Positions 1 through 8,730 of a DNA stretch of 64,000 bases are shown in pieces. The notes beneath the pieces were generated by a model. That model saw only the letters and a program-made list of their open reading frames with translations, was not told where the DNA came from and made no database searches. The position numbers were made by a program, and so were the translations under genes. The first letter of the stretch is position 1; each line of letters begins with the position of its first letter. The stretch is from Halosegnis rubeus (GTDB taxonomy: Archaea; Halobacteriota; Halobacteria; Halobacteriales; Haloarculaceae). Location: positions 744,001-808,000 of the forward strand of contig NZ_QJOW01000001.1 in NCBI RefSeq assembly GCF_009184545.1, read 5' to 3'.

Positions 1-1
1 T

Positions 2-607
2 GAGCTGGAGTCGCTGCGTGAGCGCCGCGAGCAGTTGGCCGAGACGGTCGCTCGACTGGACGAGCTGTACGACGAGACAGAGCGGCTCCAGACCACCTAC
101 GCGGACCTGCGGGCGGAGCTTCGCCAGCAGAACGTCCAGAAGCTCGAACGCATGCTCAACGAGACGTTCGAACTCCTCTACGAGAACGACGCCTACTCGC
201 ACATCGAACTCGACGGCGAGTACGCGCTGACGGTGTATCAAAAGGACGGCGACCCGCTCGACCCCGAACAGCTGTCGGGCGGCGAGCGCGCCATATTCAA
301 CCTCTCGCTCCGGTGTGCTATCTACCGGCTGCTGGCGGAGGGTATCGACGGAGCCGCGCCACTTCCGCCCCTCATCCTCGATGAGCCGACGGTGTTCCTC
401 GATTCGGGCCACGTCTCAAAGCTCGTGGACCTCATCGAATCGATGACCAACCTCGGGGTGGCCCAGATCCTCGTCGTCAGCCACGACGAGGAACTCGTGA
501 CGGCGGCAGACGAGCTCGTCACCGTCGAGAAGGACTCGACGACGAACCGTTCCTCGGTGGAACGCCGGGACGCGGCCGACGCCACCGCCCTCGCCGCGTT
601 CAACTGA
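2..607 (+). CDS. rad50: Rad50 DNA double-strand break repair ATPase, C-terminal part (5' end outside window)
   Basis: This is the last ~200 residues of an SMC-like Rad50. The visible part begins in a charged coiled coil and continues into the C-lobe of the ABC ATPase: signature [14 protein letters not shown], Walker [12 protein letters not shown], and the switch histidine in VVSHDEEL. Rad50 pairs with Mre11 to bridge and process DNA ends. Reading frame 2 is open to the window edge, so the start lies upstream and mre11 would be expected there. The last ~25 residues after the switch motif are polar and look like an ordinary tail. Confidence 0.95.
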   Translation, partial: ELESLRERREQLAETVARLDELYDETERLQTTYADLRAELRQQNVQKLERMLNETFELLYENDAYSHIELDGEYALTVYQKDGDPLDPEQLSGGERAIFNLSLRCAIYRLLAEGIDGAAPLPPLILDEPTVFLDSGHVSKLVDLIESMTNLGVAQILVVSHDEELVTAADELVTVEKDSTTNRSSVERRDAADATALAAFN

Positions 608-608
608 G

Positions 609-1022
609 CTACCCGAGCAGCGTCTCGACGGCCTGCTCGCCCGTCTCGGTGAGTTGATACCCTCGCTCGCCGGCGACGGTCGTCTCCTCGACCAGCCCCG
701 CCGCCCGGAGTTCCGTGACGAGTCCGAGCGCGTCCGACTCACACAGCGAGTAGGCGTCCATCAGCTCGCAAGCCGGACGGGGTTCCGCCCGGAGTTCGAG
801 CACGAGGCCGAGCATCTGGTCGTCGTGGGCAGCCCGGACGAGTCGACGCACCGGCCCGGGAACTGCACTCGCGGCCGTCTCCAGCGGGTCGGCGTCGAGC
901 ATCGTCAGCTCCTCGGTCGGGACGTACCGCTGGTCGCCGGTTTCCGGGTCGCGGACGCGCGAGGAGTCGCCGGACTTCGTGAGGAGCAGATACCGCTTCC
1001 CCTCGTGTTCGACTGCTCTCAT
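609..1022 (-). CDS. Small winged-helix-like haloarchaeal protein of unknown function
   Basis: A 137-residue acidic soluble protein. Residues 1-45 look like a beta-rich N-terminal patch; the C-terminal half (about 70-135) has the helix pattern of a winged-helix/MarR-like fold, ending in ELRAAGLVEETTV and GYQLTETGEQAVETLLG, the wording of a recognition helix followed by a beta wing. No catalytic motif is seen. Its start ATG overlaps the stop of the upstream membrane-protein gene by 4 nt (ATGA), so the two are translationally coupled. It is convergent with rad50, with 1 nt between the stops. It could be a DNA-binding regulator, but this rests on fold resemblance only. Confidence 0.7.
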   Translation of the reverse strand: MRAVEHEGKRYLLLTKSGDSSRVRDPETGDQRYVPTEELTMLDADPLETAASAVPGPVRRLVRAAHDDQMLGLVLELRAEPRPACELMDAYSLCESDALGLVTELRAAGLVEETTVAGERGYQLTETGEQAVETLLG

Positions 1023-1387
1023 CCGCTCCCCCCGTGCTTCCGGACGAGCCAGTAGGTGCGAACGAGCGCGACGGTGCCGACGAGCATCGCGCCGCCGCCG
1101 AGGGTGTACTGACCACGGAAGTACGCGAGCAGTGCACCCAGCGCGAGCGCGAACAGGCCGAGATTCGCGAGGAGCACGGCCGAGAAGAAGCCGCGGGCCA
1201 ACTCCTCGTCAACGTCGGCGGCCATTTCGTCGGCGTCGGCGCTCGCTCCAGCGGACTCACCGGTCTCGATGGACGGGATGTCGGGGCCGAGACTGGCGGG
1301 GTCGAACTCCTCTGGTTCGTGTTCCGTCCCGTCGGAGTCGGCGAAATCCTCCATCCGCTGTTCGATAGCGTCGCGCTCGTCGCTCAC
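1019..1387 (-). CDS. Small two-helix membrane protein of unknown function
   Basis: This 122-residue protein has a very acidic N-terminal half (about residues 1-65, predicted disordered) followed by two hydrophobic segments (about 68-90 and 95-112) and a short basic tail (RKHGGSG). The layout suggests an inner-membrane anchor with a cytoplasmic acidic domain. It is the first gene of a two-gene operon with the winged-helix protein. I do not recognise a function. The upstream region is the hairpin-rich left flank of the IS200/IS605 element, so its promoter may have been altered by that insertion. Confidence 0.7.
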   Translation of the reverse strand: MSDERDAIEQRMEDFADSDGTEHEPEEFDPASLGPDIPSIETGESAGASADADEMAADVDEELARGFFSAVLLANLGLFALALGALLAYFRGQYTLGGGAMLVGTVALVRTYWLVRKHGGSG

Positions 1388-1510
1388 TACCTGATGGAGG
1401 TCTCCGAGGCCGAAAAAGCTGGCCGTCGGGCTTAGCTGAAAGTAGGCGCTAAGCCCCCTTCCTCAGCGAGCGCCGACCGAACGGGAGGCGCGAGCAGGAA
1501 GGGGATACAG

Positions 1511-1566
1511 CGTTCACGAGAGCTTTGCTCTCGTGCGCGGACGAGACGCAAAGCGTCTCGTTAACG
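1511..1566. repeat. Two adjacent perfect hairpins in the left flank of the IS element
   Basis: CACGAGAGC-TTT-GCTCTCGTG (1515-1535) and ACGAGACGC-AAA-GCGTCTCGT (1541-1561) are each perfect 9-bp stems with 3-nt loops, 5 nt apart. CGTT (1511-1514) and AACG (1563-1566) can close both in one outer stem. They sit between the membrane-protein start at 1387 and tnpA at 1665. They may be the subterminal hairpins recognised by TnpA, or a terminator-like or palindromic element of the chromosome that predates the insertion. The rest of 1388-1664 shows no gene. Confidence 0.6.
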
Positions 1567-1664
1567 CCGCACAGTTCTCATACACGATTCGGTGGCAGGC
1601 CCACAGGCCCACGCAATCACAACGTTTTTTTTTCAGTAGGGTAGCGTAGTATTGACTGAACCCA

Positions 1665-2069
1665 ATGGAGTACGACCTCAATTCGGGAGCGCACTCGACG
1701 TATTCCCTGCACTACCACCTGATACTCACCACGAAGTATCGGCGCGGAGTGCTAACCGAGGAGCGAACCCAATTCATTCACGAGGTCATCAGCGGGTTCA
1801 CGGACAACTACGGCGTCGAACTGACGAACCTCGACGGAGAGGACGACCACGTACACATCCTGTTCCGAGCGAAACCCACCACAGACCTCGTGAAGTTCAT
1901 CAACACGGCCAAGGGCGCGACCGCCCGCCGTATCCGAAACGAGTACGCGGACGAACTCAAGACCGAACTGTGGGGCGACTCGTTCTGGAACGACTCGTAC
2001 TGTCTTATCTCGACGGGGCAGGTGTCGCTGGATGTGCTGAAACAGTACGTAGAGGACCAACGCGAGTAG
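1665..2069 (+). CDS. tnpA: IS200/IS605-family single-strand transposase TnpA (Y1 HUH)
   Basis: A 134-residue REP/IS200-like transposase. The HUH metal site is H62-V-H64 (DHVHILF) and the nucleophilic tyrosine is Y128 (LKQYVEDQ), both intact and correctly spaced, and the length is normal for the family. Such enzymes excise and insert single-stranded DNA circles at specific short targets. Translation from ATG 1665 is supported by the conserved opening SLHYHLILTTKYRR near residues 14-27. A T-rich tract (1625-1633) precedes the gene. One base separates it from tnpB, suggesting a single mRNA. Confidence 0.95.
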   Translation: MEYDLNSGAHSTYSLHYHLILTTKYRRGVLTEERTQFIHEVISGFTDNYGVELTNLDGEDDHVHILFRAKPTTDLVKFINTAKGATARRIRNEYADELKTELWGDSFWNDSYCLISTGQVSLDVLKQYVEDQRE

Positions 2070-2070
2070 A

Positions 2071-3315
2071 ATGTACTACACCTACAAGTACCGTCTCAAG
2101 CCGTCCGACGCCCACCGCGAGGAGTTGGACCGCCACCGAGACATTTGTCGGCAACTCTACAACCACGCGCTCTACCGGCTTAACGAGTTCCAAGACGAAC
2201 ACGGCGAACTGCCGTCCATGACCACGCTACGGTCGGAACTTCCCGATCTTAAGAAATGGTGGGACGACCTCTCCGACGTGTACTCGAAAGTTCTCCAAAC
2301 CGTCGTCGAACGGCTGTTCGACAACCTCAACGGACTCTCCAAACTCAAGGAGAACGGTCATAGTGTTGGTCAACTCAAGTGGAAGCCGCCACGGGAGTTC
2401 CGCAGTTTCACGTACAGTCAGTCTGGCTTCAACCTCGACAAGAAGGGCGGTCAGACTGTCCTGTCACTCTCGAAACTCGCGGACATCCCGATTCGGCTCC
2501 ACCGCGCCATCCCCGACGACGCCACCGTGAAACAGGTCACGCTCAAGAAGGAGCCGACGGGCGAGTGGTTCGCCACGTTTGGCGTCCAAATGGACCGAGA
2601 ACCGCCCGAACCGCCCGAAAATCCCGAGACGTGCGTCGGTATCGACGTGGGAATCCTGAAGTACGCCCACGACACCGACGGCACTGCGGTCGAGTCGCTC
2701 GACCTCTCGGACGAACGCGAGTGGTTAGAACGCGAGCAACGGAAACTCTCGCGGAAACAACACGGGTCGAACAACTACGAGAAGCAACGGCGACGAGTTG
2801 CAGAGTGTCACGCCGACCTCCGACGCAAGCGCCGTGACTTCTTGCACAAACTCTCGGCGTACTACGCACGAGAGTACGACCTCGTTGCGGTCGAGGACCT
2901 GAACGTGAAGGAGATGATGGAGTCGCCATCGAACAGCCGCAACACGGCGTCTGCCGCGTGGCGAACGTTCCTCTCGCTGCTCGAATACAAGTGTGAGCGA
3001 GAGGGAACGCACTTCGTGGCAGTCAACCCGAGAGGAACGACCAAGGAGTGCGCGTCGTGTGGTGTTTCGACCGACAAGCCGTTGTGGGTGCGTGACCACT
3101 CTTGTCCAGCCTGCGGGTTTGAGGCGGACAGGGACGCAAACGCGGCGTTGAATATCCGTTCTCGCGGCCTCGAAGATGTAGGAGTGGGACACTCCGAATC
3201 AACGCCTGTGGAGACTGCGCTCCCTACGGACACCAATTCGGTGTCTGCAAAGCGCGTCGTCGAAGCAGGAAGCCCCTGCCTCAAGGAGCGAACGGCGTCA
3301 GCCGTGAGTGAGTAG
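2071..3315 (+). CDS. tnpB: RNA-guided DNA endonuclease / accessory protein TnpB
   Basis: This 414-residue TnpB has an N-terminal wedge domain (YTYKYRLKP opening), a split RuvC nuclease with D192 (GIDVGILK), E275 (VAVEDLNV) and the D353-R-D355 ANAA motif, and a zinc ribbon with C327, C330, C345 and C348 between the last two. All catalytic residues are present, so the protein should be active. TnpB proteins of this family use a guide RNA from the element's right end and cleave the empty donor site, favouring retention of the IS. The C-terminus (LKERTASAVSE) overlaps the predicted guide RNA. Codon use is somewhat less GC-biased than in neighbours, consistent with a mobile gene. Confidence 0.95.
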   Translation: MYYTYKYRLKPSDAHREELDRHRDICRQLYNHALYRLNEFQDEHGELPSMTTLRSELPDLKKWWDDLSDVYSKVLQTVVERLFDNLNGLSKLKENGHSVGQLKWKPPREFRSFTYSQSGFNLDKKGGQTVLSLSKLADIPIRLHRAIPDDATVKQVTLKKEPTGEWFATFGVQMDREPPEPPENPETCVGIDVGILKYAHDTDGTAVESLDLSDEREWLEREQRKLSRKQHGSNNYEKQRRRVAECHADLRRKRRDFLHKLSAYYAREYDLVAVEDLNVKEMMESPSNSRNTASAAWRTFLSLLEYKCEREGTHFVAVNPRGTTKECASCGVSTDKPLWVRDHSCPACGFEADRDANAALNIRSRGLEDVGVGHSESTPVETALPTDTNSVSAKRVVEAGSPCLKERTASAVSE

Positions 3316-3326
3316 GGTGGGGTAGT
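3150..3326 (+). ncRNA. Predicted TnpB guide (omega/sense-overlapping) RNA at the IS right end
   Basis: No transcript can be seen from sequence, but TnpB elements encode a guide RNA overlapping the 3' end of tnpB and ending at the element's right end. Sense-overlapping transcripts at tnpB 3' ends are known in Halobacterium. Here the segment carries stems GCAGG/CCTGC (3265-3279) and ACGGC/GCCGT (3292-3305), then the conserved tip ending about 3326. If so, the guide is the chromosomal sequence just downstream, inside the 3' end of the reverse-strand small gene. The 5' limit is arbitrary. Confidence 0.35.
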
Positions 3327-3494
3327 TCACAGCATCTCCTCGAGGTCGAGTGTCTCGTCCGCTTGGAGCCACGCCGCCGGCTCCGCCGCGTCGTAGAAGA
3401 CGACCCCGCCTTCCGTCTCGTAGGCCTCGACGGTGAGGTCCGTCGGTTCTGGGGTCGGCTCCGCCGCGTCCGTCGTGGTCGGCAGTTCGGTCAT
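3327..3494 (-). CDS. Very small acidic haloarchaeal protein of unknown function
   Basis: Fifty-five residues starting at the ATG complementary to 3492-3494; longer upstream starts run into the polB promoter and lose the acidic character. The sequence has a proline/threonine/acidic N-terminal half and a C-terminal stretch with EGGVVFYDAAEPAAWLQ, resembling the short DUF7331-type proteins often annotated in haloarchaea. That family name is from memory. The stop at 3327 sits exactly at the estimated right end of the IS element, so the insertion may have supplied or trimmed the last codons. Confidence 0.55.
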   Translation of the reverse strand: MTELPTTTDAAEPTPEPTDLTVEAYETEGGVVFYDAAEPAAWLQADETLDLEEML

Positions 3495-3565
3495 CAATCT
3501 GTGGTAGACCATGACATGGTATATGCTTTCCGGCCACGGTGATTCACGTCCGGTCCCCACCGATG

Positions 3566-3572
3566 TATTTAG
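3566..3572 (+). promoter_or_regulatory. TATA-like box for polB
   Basis: TATTTAG lies 26-32 nt before the chosen polB ATG at 3598, the spacing expected for a leaderless haloarchaeal transcript. This is the main reason for preferring 3598 over the in-frame start at 3511. Confidence 0.5.
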
Positions 3573-3597
3573 TGGGGCGGAGGGGCAACCGCTCACA

Positions 3598-6500
3598 ATG
3601 AGTTCTACCGGGACGACGCTCGCTGATTTCGGCGGCGGCGAGGAGGTCGAGGAGGCCCGTCACGTCACCGAGGGCGACGAGGTCGGCGAACTGGTCGACC
3701 TGTCGGAGTACCAGTTTCCCGACGCCGACGGCGTCGTCGAGGTGAGCGTCACGCAGGTGGATTACACCGTCGAGGGGTTCGGCGACGACGAGTACCCCGT
3801 GCTCCACGTCTTCGGTCGCACCGCCGACGACGAAGCCGAACACATCCGCGTCTTCGACTTCCAGCCGTACTTCTACACGCCGATCGACGACCTCGACTAC
3901 GAGGCTGCCGACGAGGAGCGTGACCTCCGCGAAGCGGACTTCGAGGACGACCGCCTGATGGAAGAACGCATCGTCGGTCTCGAGACGAGGGGTCAACGCG
4001 ACCCCTCGCTCGACGACCCGGAGACCGACGAGGTCGTCGTCTACAGTTCCATCCGCGGCCAGGAACTGGTGAAGGTGTTCGGGCAGACGCCCCGTGACGT
4101 GGGCCAGCTCCGTGACCGATTCGACCACTACGAGGCCGACATCCTCTTTCCGAACCGACTGCTCATCGACAAGGACATCACCGCCGGCGTTCGGGTGCCC
4201 GACCAGCGTGCCGAGGACGGGAGCGTCAAAGTCCACCACGAGCAGATTATCCCGACGGACCTGAGCGTCGACCCGCGCGTCCACACCCTCGATATCGAGG
4301 TCGACGACCGGGCTGGCTTCCCGGAAGACGGCGAGGAGAAGATCATCTGTATGACGAGCCACGACTCCTACCGCGGTGAGTACGTCGCGTGGCTCTACGA
4401 CGCGCCCGACGCGACTGTCCCCGCGCCCGAAGCCCTCGAGTTCGACTTCCTCGAGGGCGAGACCGACATCGACCTCCGGGTGTTCGACACCGAGGAAGAG
4501 ATGCACGAGGATTACCTCGACTACCTCACGGAGACCGACCCCGACGTGTTGACGGGGTGGAACTTCGACGACTTCGACGCCCCCTACTATGTCGCCCGGC
4601 TGGAGGAACTCGGCCTGGAGTCGGACCTGCTCTCTCGCGTGGACGAGGTGTGGGACTCCGGGTGGGGCGGCCCGAACATCAAGGGCCGGGTCGTCTTCGA
4701 TCTGCTCTATGCGTACGAGCGCCGGCAGTACTCCGAACTCGACTCCTACCGGCTGGACGCCGTCGCCGAACAGGAACTCGGCGTCGGGAAGGAACGTTAC
4801 ACCGGCGACATCGGCGACCTCTGGGAACAAGACCCCAAGCGCCTGCTGGAGTACAACCTCCGGGACGTGGAGCTGTGTGTCGAAATCGACGAGAAGGTCG
4901 ACCTCATCTCCTTCTGGAGCGAGGTGGCGACGTTCGTCGGCTGTAAGTTGGAGGACGCGACGACGCCCGGCGACGCGGTGGACCTCTACATCCTGCATAA
5001 GGTCCACGGCGACTTCGCGCTCCCGTCGAAGGGGACCGTCGAGTCCGAGGATTACGAGGGCGGTGCGGTGTTCGACCCGATTTCGGGGATTCGAGAGAAC
5101 GTCACCGTGCTGGACCTGAAGTCGCTGTACCCGATGTGCATGGTGACGACGAACGCGAGCCCCGAGACGAAGATCGACCCCGCGGAGTACGACGGCGAGA
5201 CCTACCGCGCCCCCAACGGGACCCACTTCCGGAAGGAGCCGGACGGCATCATCCGGGAGATGGTCGACGAGCTGTTGACCGAACGCGAGAACAAGAAGGC
5301 CGCCCGCGACGAGTACGACCCCGAGGACGCCGAGTACAAGCGCTACGACTCACAGCAGGCCGCCGTGAAGGTCATCATGAACTGCTTTGCGTCGGATACG
5401 GATGTGCTCACTCCGAATGGTATCCAGAATATTCGGGACCTCAAAATCGGGGACGAGGTATACTCTCTCGACCCGGAGACAATGGAGATGGAGGTGAAGC
5501 CTGTCGTTGATACACAGGAGTACCCTGACTACCGCGGAGAGATGGTCGATATCGAGACGAGTAAAATCGACTTCAGCGTCACGCCGAACCACCGAATGCT
5601 CGTCCGGAAGGACGACAAAAACGGCGCGTCGTGGGACGATTTCCGCTTCGTCGAGGCCGGTGAACTGAACGAGAGTTCACATTACGAGCTTCCCCACGGT
5701 TGGACGGGTCCTGACGGAGACCGAGTTGGCACCGTTGACCTGACCGAGCAACTCGACGGCGGCTACGAAGTTTGGGCGGACAATGATATCCACGGCCATA
5801 CGCTTGCGAGCGAGCTCGGTTACTATCCGGAGAAGATACACAAAGCCGACGAGAATACGACCGGATACGTGTTCTCTGCCGAGGAGTTCCAACGCCATCG
5901 AGAGTATCTCGACGACCACTGCTCGAACTTCTACGTCCACGCCGAGCGCGGCCGCAAGTGGGTTCCACGGTTCTACGACGGCGATGACTTCCTCGAACTG
6001 CTGGCGTGGTATATCACCGAAGGATCGGTGTGCACCTCCGAGGAGAAACAGTTTGGCGAGCAACTTCGCGGGTCAGCGACGACAGTACAGATTGCACAGA
6101 ATGCACTCCCCGACGGTGGAACTGTGGCCGAAACGGCTACTGGTGACCACGCCAAAATCGGCAGGCTACTCGACCGAATGGGGTTCGACTACTACGTTGA
6201 TGGAAGCGGGTATCAGTTTACTTCACAACTGCTTGGTCAGTGGTTCGAAACCATCGCTGGTGAAAACAGCTTCGAGAAGCAGATTCCCGACTTCGTCTTT
6301 GACCTCTGTCACGATCAAAAGCGTGCGTTTCTCGATACGCTGGTCGCGGGTGACGGAGACAGACAGCAGAACAGCTGGCGGTACACGACTTCGAGTGAGC
6401 ATCTCCGCGACGATGTGCTCCGGCTCTGTGCACATCTCGGGCTAACAGCGAACTACAACCACGACAGTGGGTCGTGGCGAATCTATTGCACCGAAAACGC

Positions 6501-7680
6501 GAAGAACAGCGTCAGAATGCACCGCTCCGGCGGAACGAGTACCGCAACCGATGGTGCATACTGCGTTACGGTCAAAGACAATCACACGCTGCTTGCTGGA
6601 CGAAACGGGACGTTCCAGTTCGTCGGCCAATCGCTGTACGGTGTCCTTGGCTGGGATCGATTCCGTCTGTACGACAAGGAGATGGGTGCAGCCGTCACCG
6701 CGACGGGTCGAGAGGTCATCGAGTACACCGACGAAGTCGTCCAGAATCAAGGGTATGAGGTTGCCTACGGTGACACCGATTCGGTTATGCTACAGCTTGG
6801 GGACATCTCGCCGGACGATGTCGACGGGGATGTGGCCATCACGGACGAAATGCGGGCAAAACATCCCGAAATGGACGAACAGGAGTTGGAGACCGTTGCT
6901 GCGACGATACAGAAGGGATTCGAGCTTGAAACGGCTATCAACGAATCGTACGATGAGTTCGCCCTCGAACAGCTCAACGCGGAGTTTCACCGGTTCCAAA
7001 TCGAGTTCGAGAAGCTGTACCGGCGGTTCTTCCAGGCTGGCAAGAAGAAACGCTACGCCGGCCACATCATCTGGAAGGAGGGGAAGAACGTCGACGACAT
7101 CGACATCACCGGCTTCGAGTACAAGCGGTCCGACATCGCGCCGGTGACGAAGGAGGTCCAGAAGAACGTGCTCGACATGATCGTCACCGAGGGCGACGTG
7201 GAGGGCGTCGAGGAGTACGTCCACGACACCATCGAGGAGTTCCAGAAGGGCGAACGGCCGTTGGACGACATCGGCATCCCGGGCGGTATCGGGAAGAAAC
7301 TCGACGCCTACGACACGGACACCGCCCACGTGCGCGGTGCGAAGTACGCGAACCTCCTGTTGGGAACCAACTTCCAGCGCGGCTCGAAGCCGAAGCGACT
7401 GTATCTCAAGAAGGTGCACCCGGACTTCTGGGCGTACGCCGAGGACGAACTCGGGCTCGATCCACAGCGGGACCCGCTGTACGGAGAGTTCAAGCGCGAC
7501 CCCGACGTAATCTGCTTCGAGTACGCCGACGAAATCCCCGACACGTTCGAAGTCGACTGGGACAAGATGCTAGAGAAGACGCTTCGCGGGCCTATCGAGC
7601 GGATTTTGGAGTCGCTCGACGTCTCGTGGGAGGAGGTCAGAGATGGCCAAGAACAAACTGGACTCAGCAGTTTCATGTGA
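3598..7680 (+). CDS. polB: Family B replicative DNA polymerase with an intein
   Basis: The precursor is 1360 residues; without the 416-residue intein the enzyme is 944 residues. Exonuclease motif I is D232-I-E234 (TLDIEVDD). Polymerase motif A is DLKSLYP (506-512), motif B is split by the intein (KVIMN at 591-595, then SLYG at 1012-1015), and motif C is YGDTDS (1057-1062). Both proofreading and polymerase sites are therefore complete after splicing. The start at 3598 fits the TATA box. The intein sits in the most conserved part of the fingers domain, where an unspliced protein would be dead. The first ~130 codons after the intein have many A/T-ending codons compared with the rest of the gene. 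Confidence 0.97.
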   Translation: MSSTGTTLADFGGGEEVEEARHVTEGDEVGELVDLSEYQFPDADGVVEVSVTQVDYTVEGFGDDEYPVLHVFGRTADDEAEHIRVFDFQPYFYTPIDDLDYEAADEERDLREADFEDDRLMEERIVGLETRGQRDPSLDDPETDEVVVYSSIRGQELVKVFGQTPRDVGQLRDRFDHYEADILFPNRLLIDKDITAGVRVPDQRAEDGSVKVHHEQIIPTDLSVDPRVHTLDIEVDDRAGFPEDGEEKIICMTSHDSYRGEYVAWLYDAPDATVPAPEALEFDFLEGETDIDLRVFDTEEEMHEDYLDYLTETDPDVLTGWNFDDFDAPYYVARLEELGLESDLLSRVDEVWDSGWGGPNIKGRVVFDLLYAYERRQYSELDSYRLDAVAEQELGVGKERYTGDIGDLWEQDPKRLLEYNLRDVELCVEIDEKVDLISFWSEVATFVGCKLEDATTPGDAVDLYILHKVHGDFALPSKGTVESEDYEGGAVFDPISGIRENVTVLDLKSLYPMCMVTTNASPETKIDPAEYDGETYRAPNGTHFRKEPDGIIREMVDELLTERENKKAARDEYDPEDAEYKRYDSQQAAVKVIMNCFASDTDVLTPNGIQNIRDLKIGDEVYSLDPETMEMEVKPVVDTQEYPDYRGEMVDIETSKIDFSVTPNHRMLVRKDDKNGASWDDFRFVEAGELNESSHYELPHGWTGPDGDRVGTVDLTEQLDGGYEVWADNDIHGHTLASELGYYPEKIHKADENTTGYVFSAEEFQRHREYLDDHCSNFYVHAERGRKWVPRFYDGDDFLELLAWYITEGSVCTSEEKQFGEQLRGSATTVQIAQNALPDGGTVAETATGDHAKIGRLLDRMGFDYYVDGSGYQFTSQLLGQWFETIAGENSFEKQIPDFVFDLCHDQKRAFLDTLVAGDGDRQQNSWRYTTSSEHLRDDVLRLCAHLGLTANYNHDSGSWRIYCTENAKNSVRMHRSGGTSTATDGAYCVTVKDNHTLLAGRNGTFQFVGQSLYGVLGWDRFRLYDKEMGAAVTATGREVIEYTDEVVQNQGYEVAYGDTDSVMLQLGDISPDDVDGDVAITDEMRAKHPEMDEQELETVAATIQKGFELETAINESYDEFALEQLNAEFHRFQIEFEKLYRRFFQAGKKKRYAGHIIWKEGKNVDDIDITGFEYKRSDIAPVTKEVQKNVLDMIVTEGDVEGVEEYVHDTIEEFQKGERPLDDIGIPGGIGKKLDAYDTDTAHVRGAKYANLLLGTNFQRGSKPKRLYLKKVHPDFWAYAEDELGLDPQRDPLYGEFKRDPDVICFEYADEIPDTFEVDWDKMLEKTLRGPIERILESLDVSWEEVRDGQEQTGLSSFM
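5383..6630 (+). other. PolB intein with LAGLIDADG-type homing endonuclease domain
   Basis: In-frame insert of 416 residues, precursor positions 596-1011. It opens with a nucleophilic Cys ([13 protein letters not shown]), has the block B motif SVTPNHRML, two endonuclease dodecapeptide-like motifs (LLAWYITEG near 801-809 and [10 protein letters not shown] near 912-921), and ends [12 protein letters not shown]...FQFVGQ before the +1 Ser of the C-extein. The last intein residue is Gln and the penultimate is Gly, instead of the usual His-Asn. Haloarchaeal PolB inteins that I recall share this ending. The codon use is visibly less GC-biased than the N-extein, as expected for a horizontally moving element. 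Confidence 0.93.
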
Positions 7681-7783
7681 GCAGTTTTTTGAAACCCGAA
7701 ACAAAGTTTTTGAAGCCGAAATATCGTCGGTCGCACCCGTAAGCATTAACCGCGTCTCTCCCCTCTTTGCTATTGTTCTACCA

Positions 7784-8698
7784 ATGGCAACACTCGAACT
7801 CAACAACCTCCACGCAGAGGTGGCCGAGGAGGGTGGCGAGACCATCCTTCGCGGCGTCGACCTAGAAGTGTCCTCCGGCGAGATCCATGCGCTCATGGGG
7901 CCGAACGGCTCGGGAAAGTCCACGACGGCCAAAATCGTCGCCGGCCACCCGGCGTATCGCGTCACCGAGGGTGAAGTGCTGCTCCACCTCGACGAGGCGG
8001 AGTTCGAGGACGACGACATCGAAATCGACGAGGAGGACCTGACATGGGACCTGCTCGAGCTCGAGCCGAACGAGCGCGCCGCGCTCGGTATCTTCCTCGC
8101 CTTCCAGTATCCCGCCGAAATCGAGGGCGTGACGATGGTGAACTTCCTGCGAACGGCCCTCAACGCGAAGATCGAAGAGCGCGAGGAGCTGTTCGAGGAG
8201 GACGACGACGGCGAAGAACAAGAAGAGGAGGCGGGCTACGACACGTCACCGATGGAGGGCGACGTGGACGAGGGCGAGGTCGGCGTCGCCGAGTTCCAGC
8301 AGCTCCTTCAGGAGAAGATGGAGCTGCTCGATATGGACGAGAAGTTCGCACAGCGATATCTCAACGCCGGCTTCTCCGGCGGCGAGAAGAAACAAAACGA
8401 GGTGCTGCAGGCGGCCATCCTCGAACCGTCTATCGCGGTGCTTGACGAGATCGACTCCGGGCTGGACATCGACCGGCTGCAGGACGTGGCGAACGGCATC
8501 AACGCCCTGCGCGACGAGGTCGGCACGGGCGTCCTCCAGATCACCCACTACCAGCGCATCCTCGATTACATCGAGCCGGATTACGTCCACATCATGCTCG
8601 ACGGGAAGGTCGTGAAGGAAGGCGACGCGGAGCTCGCAAAGGAGCTAGAAGAGAAGGGATACGACTGGGTCCGCGAGGAAGTGTACGAGACGGCCTAA
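7784..8698 (+). CDS. sufC: SufC, ATPase of the SUF iron-sulfur cluster scaffold
   Basis: A 304-residue ABC ATPase: Walker [10 protein letters not shown] (39-47), signature [10 protein letters not shown], Walker [13 protein letters not shown] and a downstream switch-region histidine (QITHYQR). SufC powers the SufBCD scaffold that builds Fe-S clusters in the cytoplasm. Between the Q-loop region and the signature is a Glu/Asp-rich insert of ~40 residues (near 130-170) absent from bacterial SufC, an expansion common in halophiles. The start at 7784 was chosen because [12 protein letters not shown] matches the family N-terminus; the frame stays open upstream. It is the first gene of sufCBD, 32 nt before sufB. 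Confidence 0.96.
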   Translation: MATLELNNLHAEVAEEGGETILRGVDLEVSSGEIHALMGPNGSGKSTTAKIVAGHPAYRVTEGEVLLHLDEAEFEDDDIEIDEEDLTWDLLELEPNERAALGIFLAFQYPAEIEGVTMVNFLRTALNAKIEEREELFEEDDDGEEQEEEAGYDTSPMEGDVDEGEVGVAEFQQLLQEKMELLDMDEKFAQRYLNAGFSGGEKKQNEVLQAAILEPSIAVLDEIDSGLDIDRLQDVANGINALRDEVGTGVLQITHYQRILDYIEPDYVHIMLDGKVVKEGDAELAKELEEKGYDWVREEVYETA

Positions 8699-8730
8699 CG
8701 CACATACGTATCCACCACTAACATCAAACA

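Larger units (their letters stand above)
1440..3326 (+). mobile_element. IS200/IS605-family insertion sequence with tnpA and tnpB (ends approximate)
   Basis: tnpA (Y1 HUH transposase) and tnpB are intact, same-strand and separated by one base. The element has no terminal inverted repeats, as expected for the family. The right end appears to lie just after the tnpB stop: hairpins GCAGG/CCTGC (3265-3279) and ACGGC/GCCGT (3292-3305) are followed by AGTAGGGTGGGGTAGTTCA. A related string, AGTAGGGTAGCGTAGTATTGA, lies in front of tnpA at about 1636-1656. The left boundary could be anywhere between about 1430 and 1640; both ends here are estimates. The right end abuts the 3' end of a small reverse-strand gene. 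Confidence 0.75.

Noticed and set aside
3544-5226. A 560-codon antisense frame over polB
   Set aside because: GC-rich coding DNA gives long open antisense frames; its sequence is Val/Arg-rich and repetitive without domains, and the opposite strand encodes clear PolB motifs.
5383-6630. Interpreting the insert in polB as a broken gene or frameshift
   Set aside because: The insert is in frame with both exteins and carries the ordered intein and endonuclease motifs.
8190-8280. A Glu/Asp-run in sufC as sequencing or frame error
   Set aside because: Frame continues into the intact ABC signature; acidic inserts of this size are common in halophile SufC.
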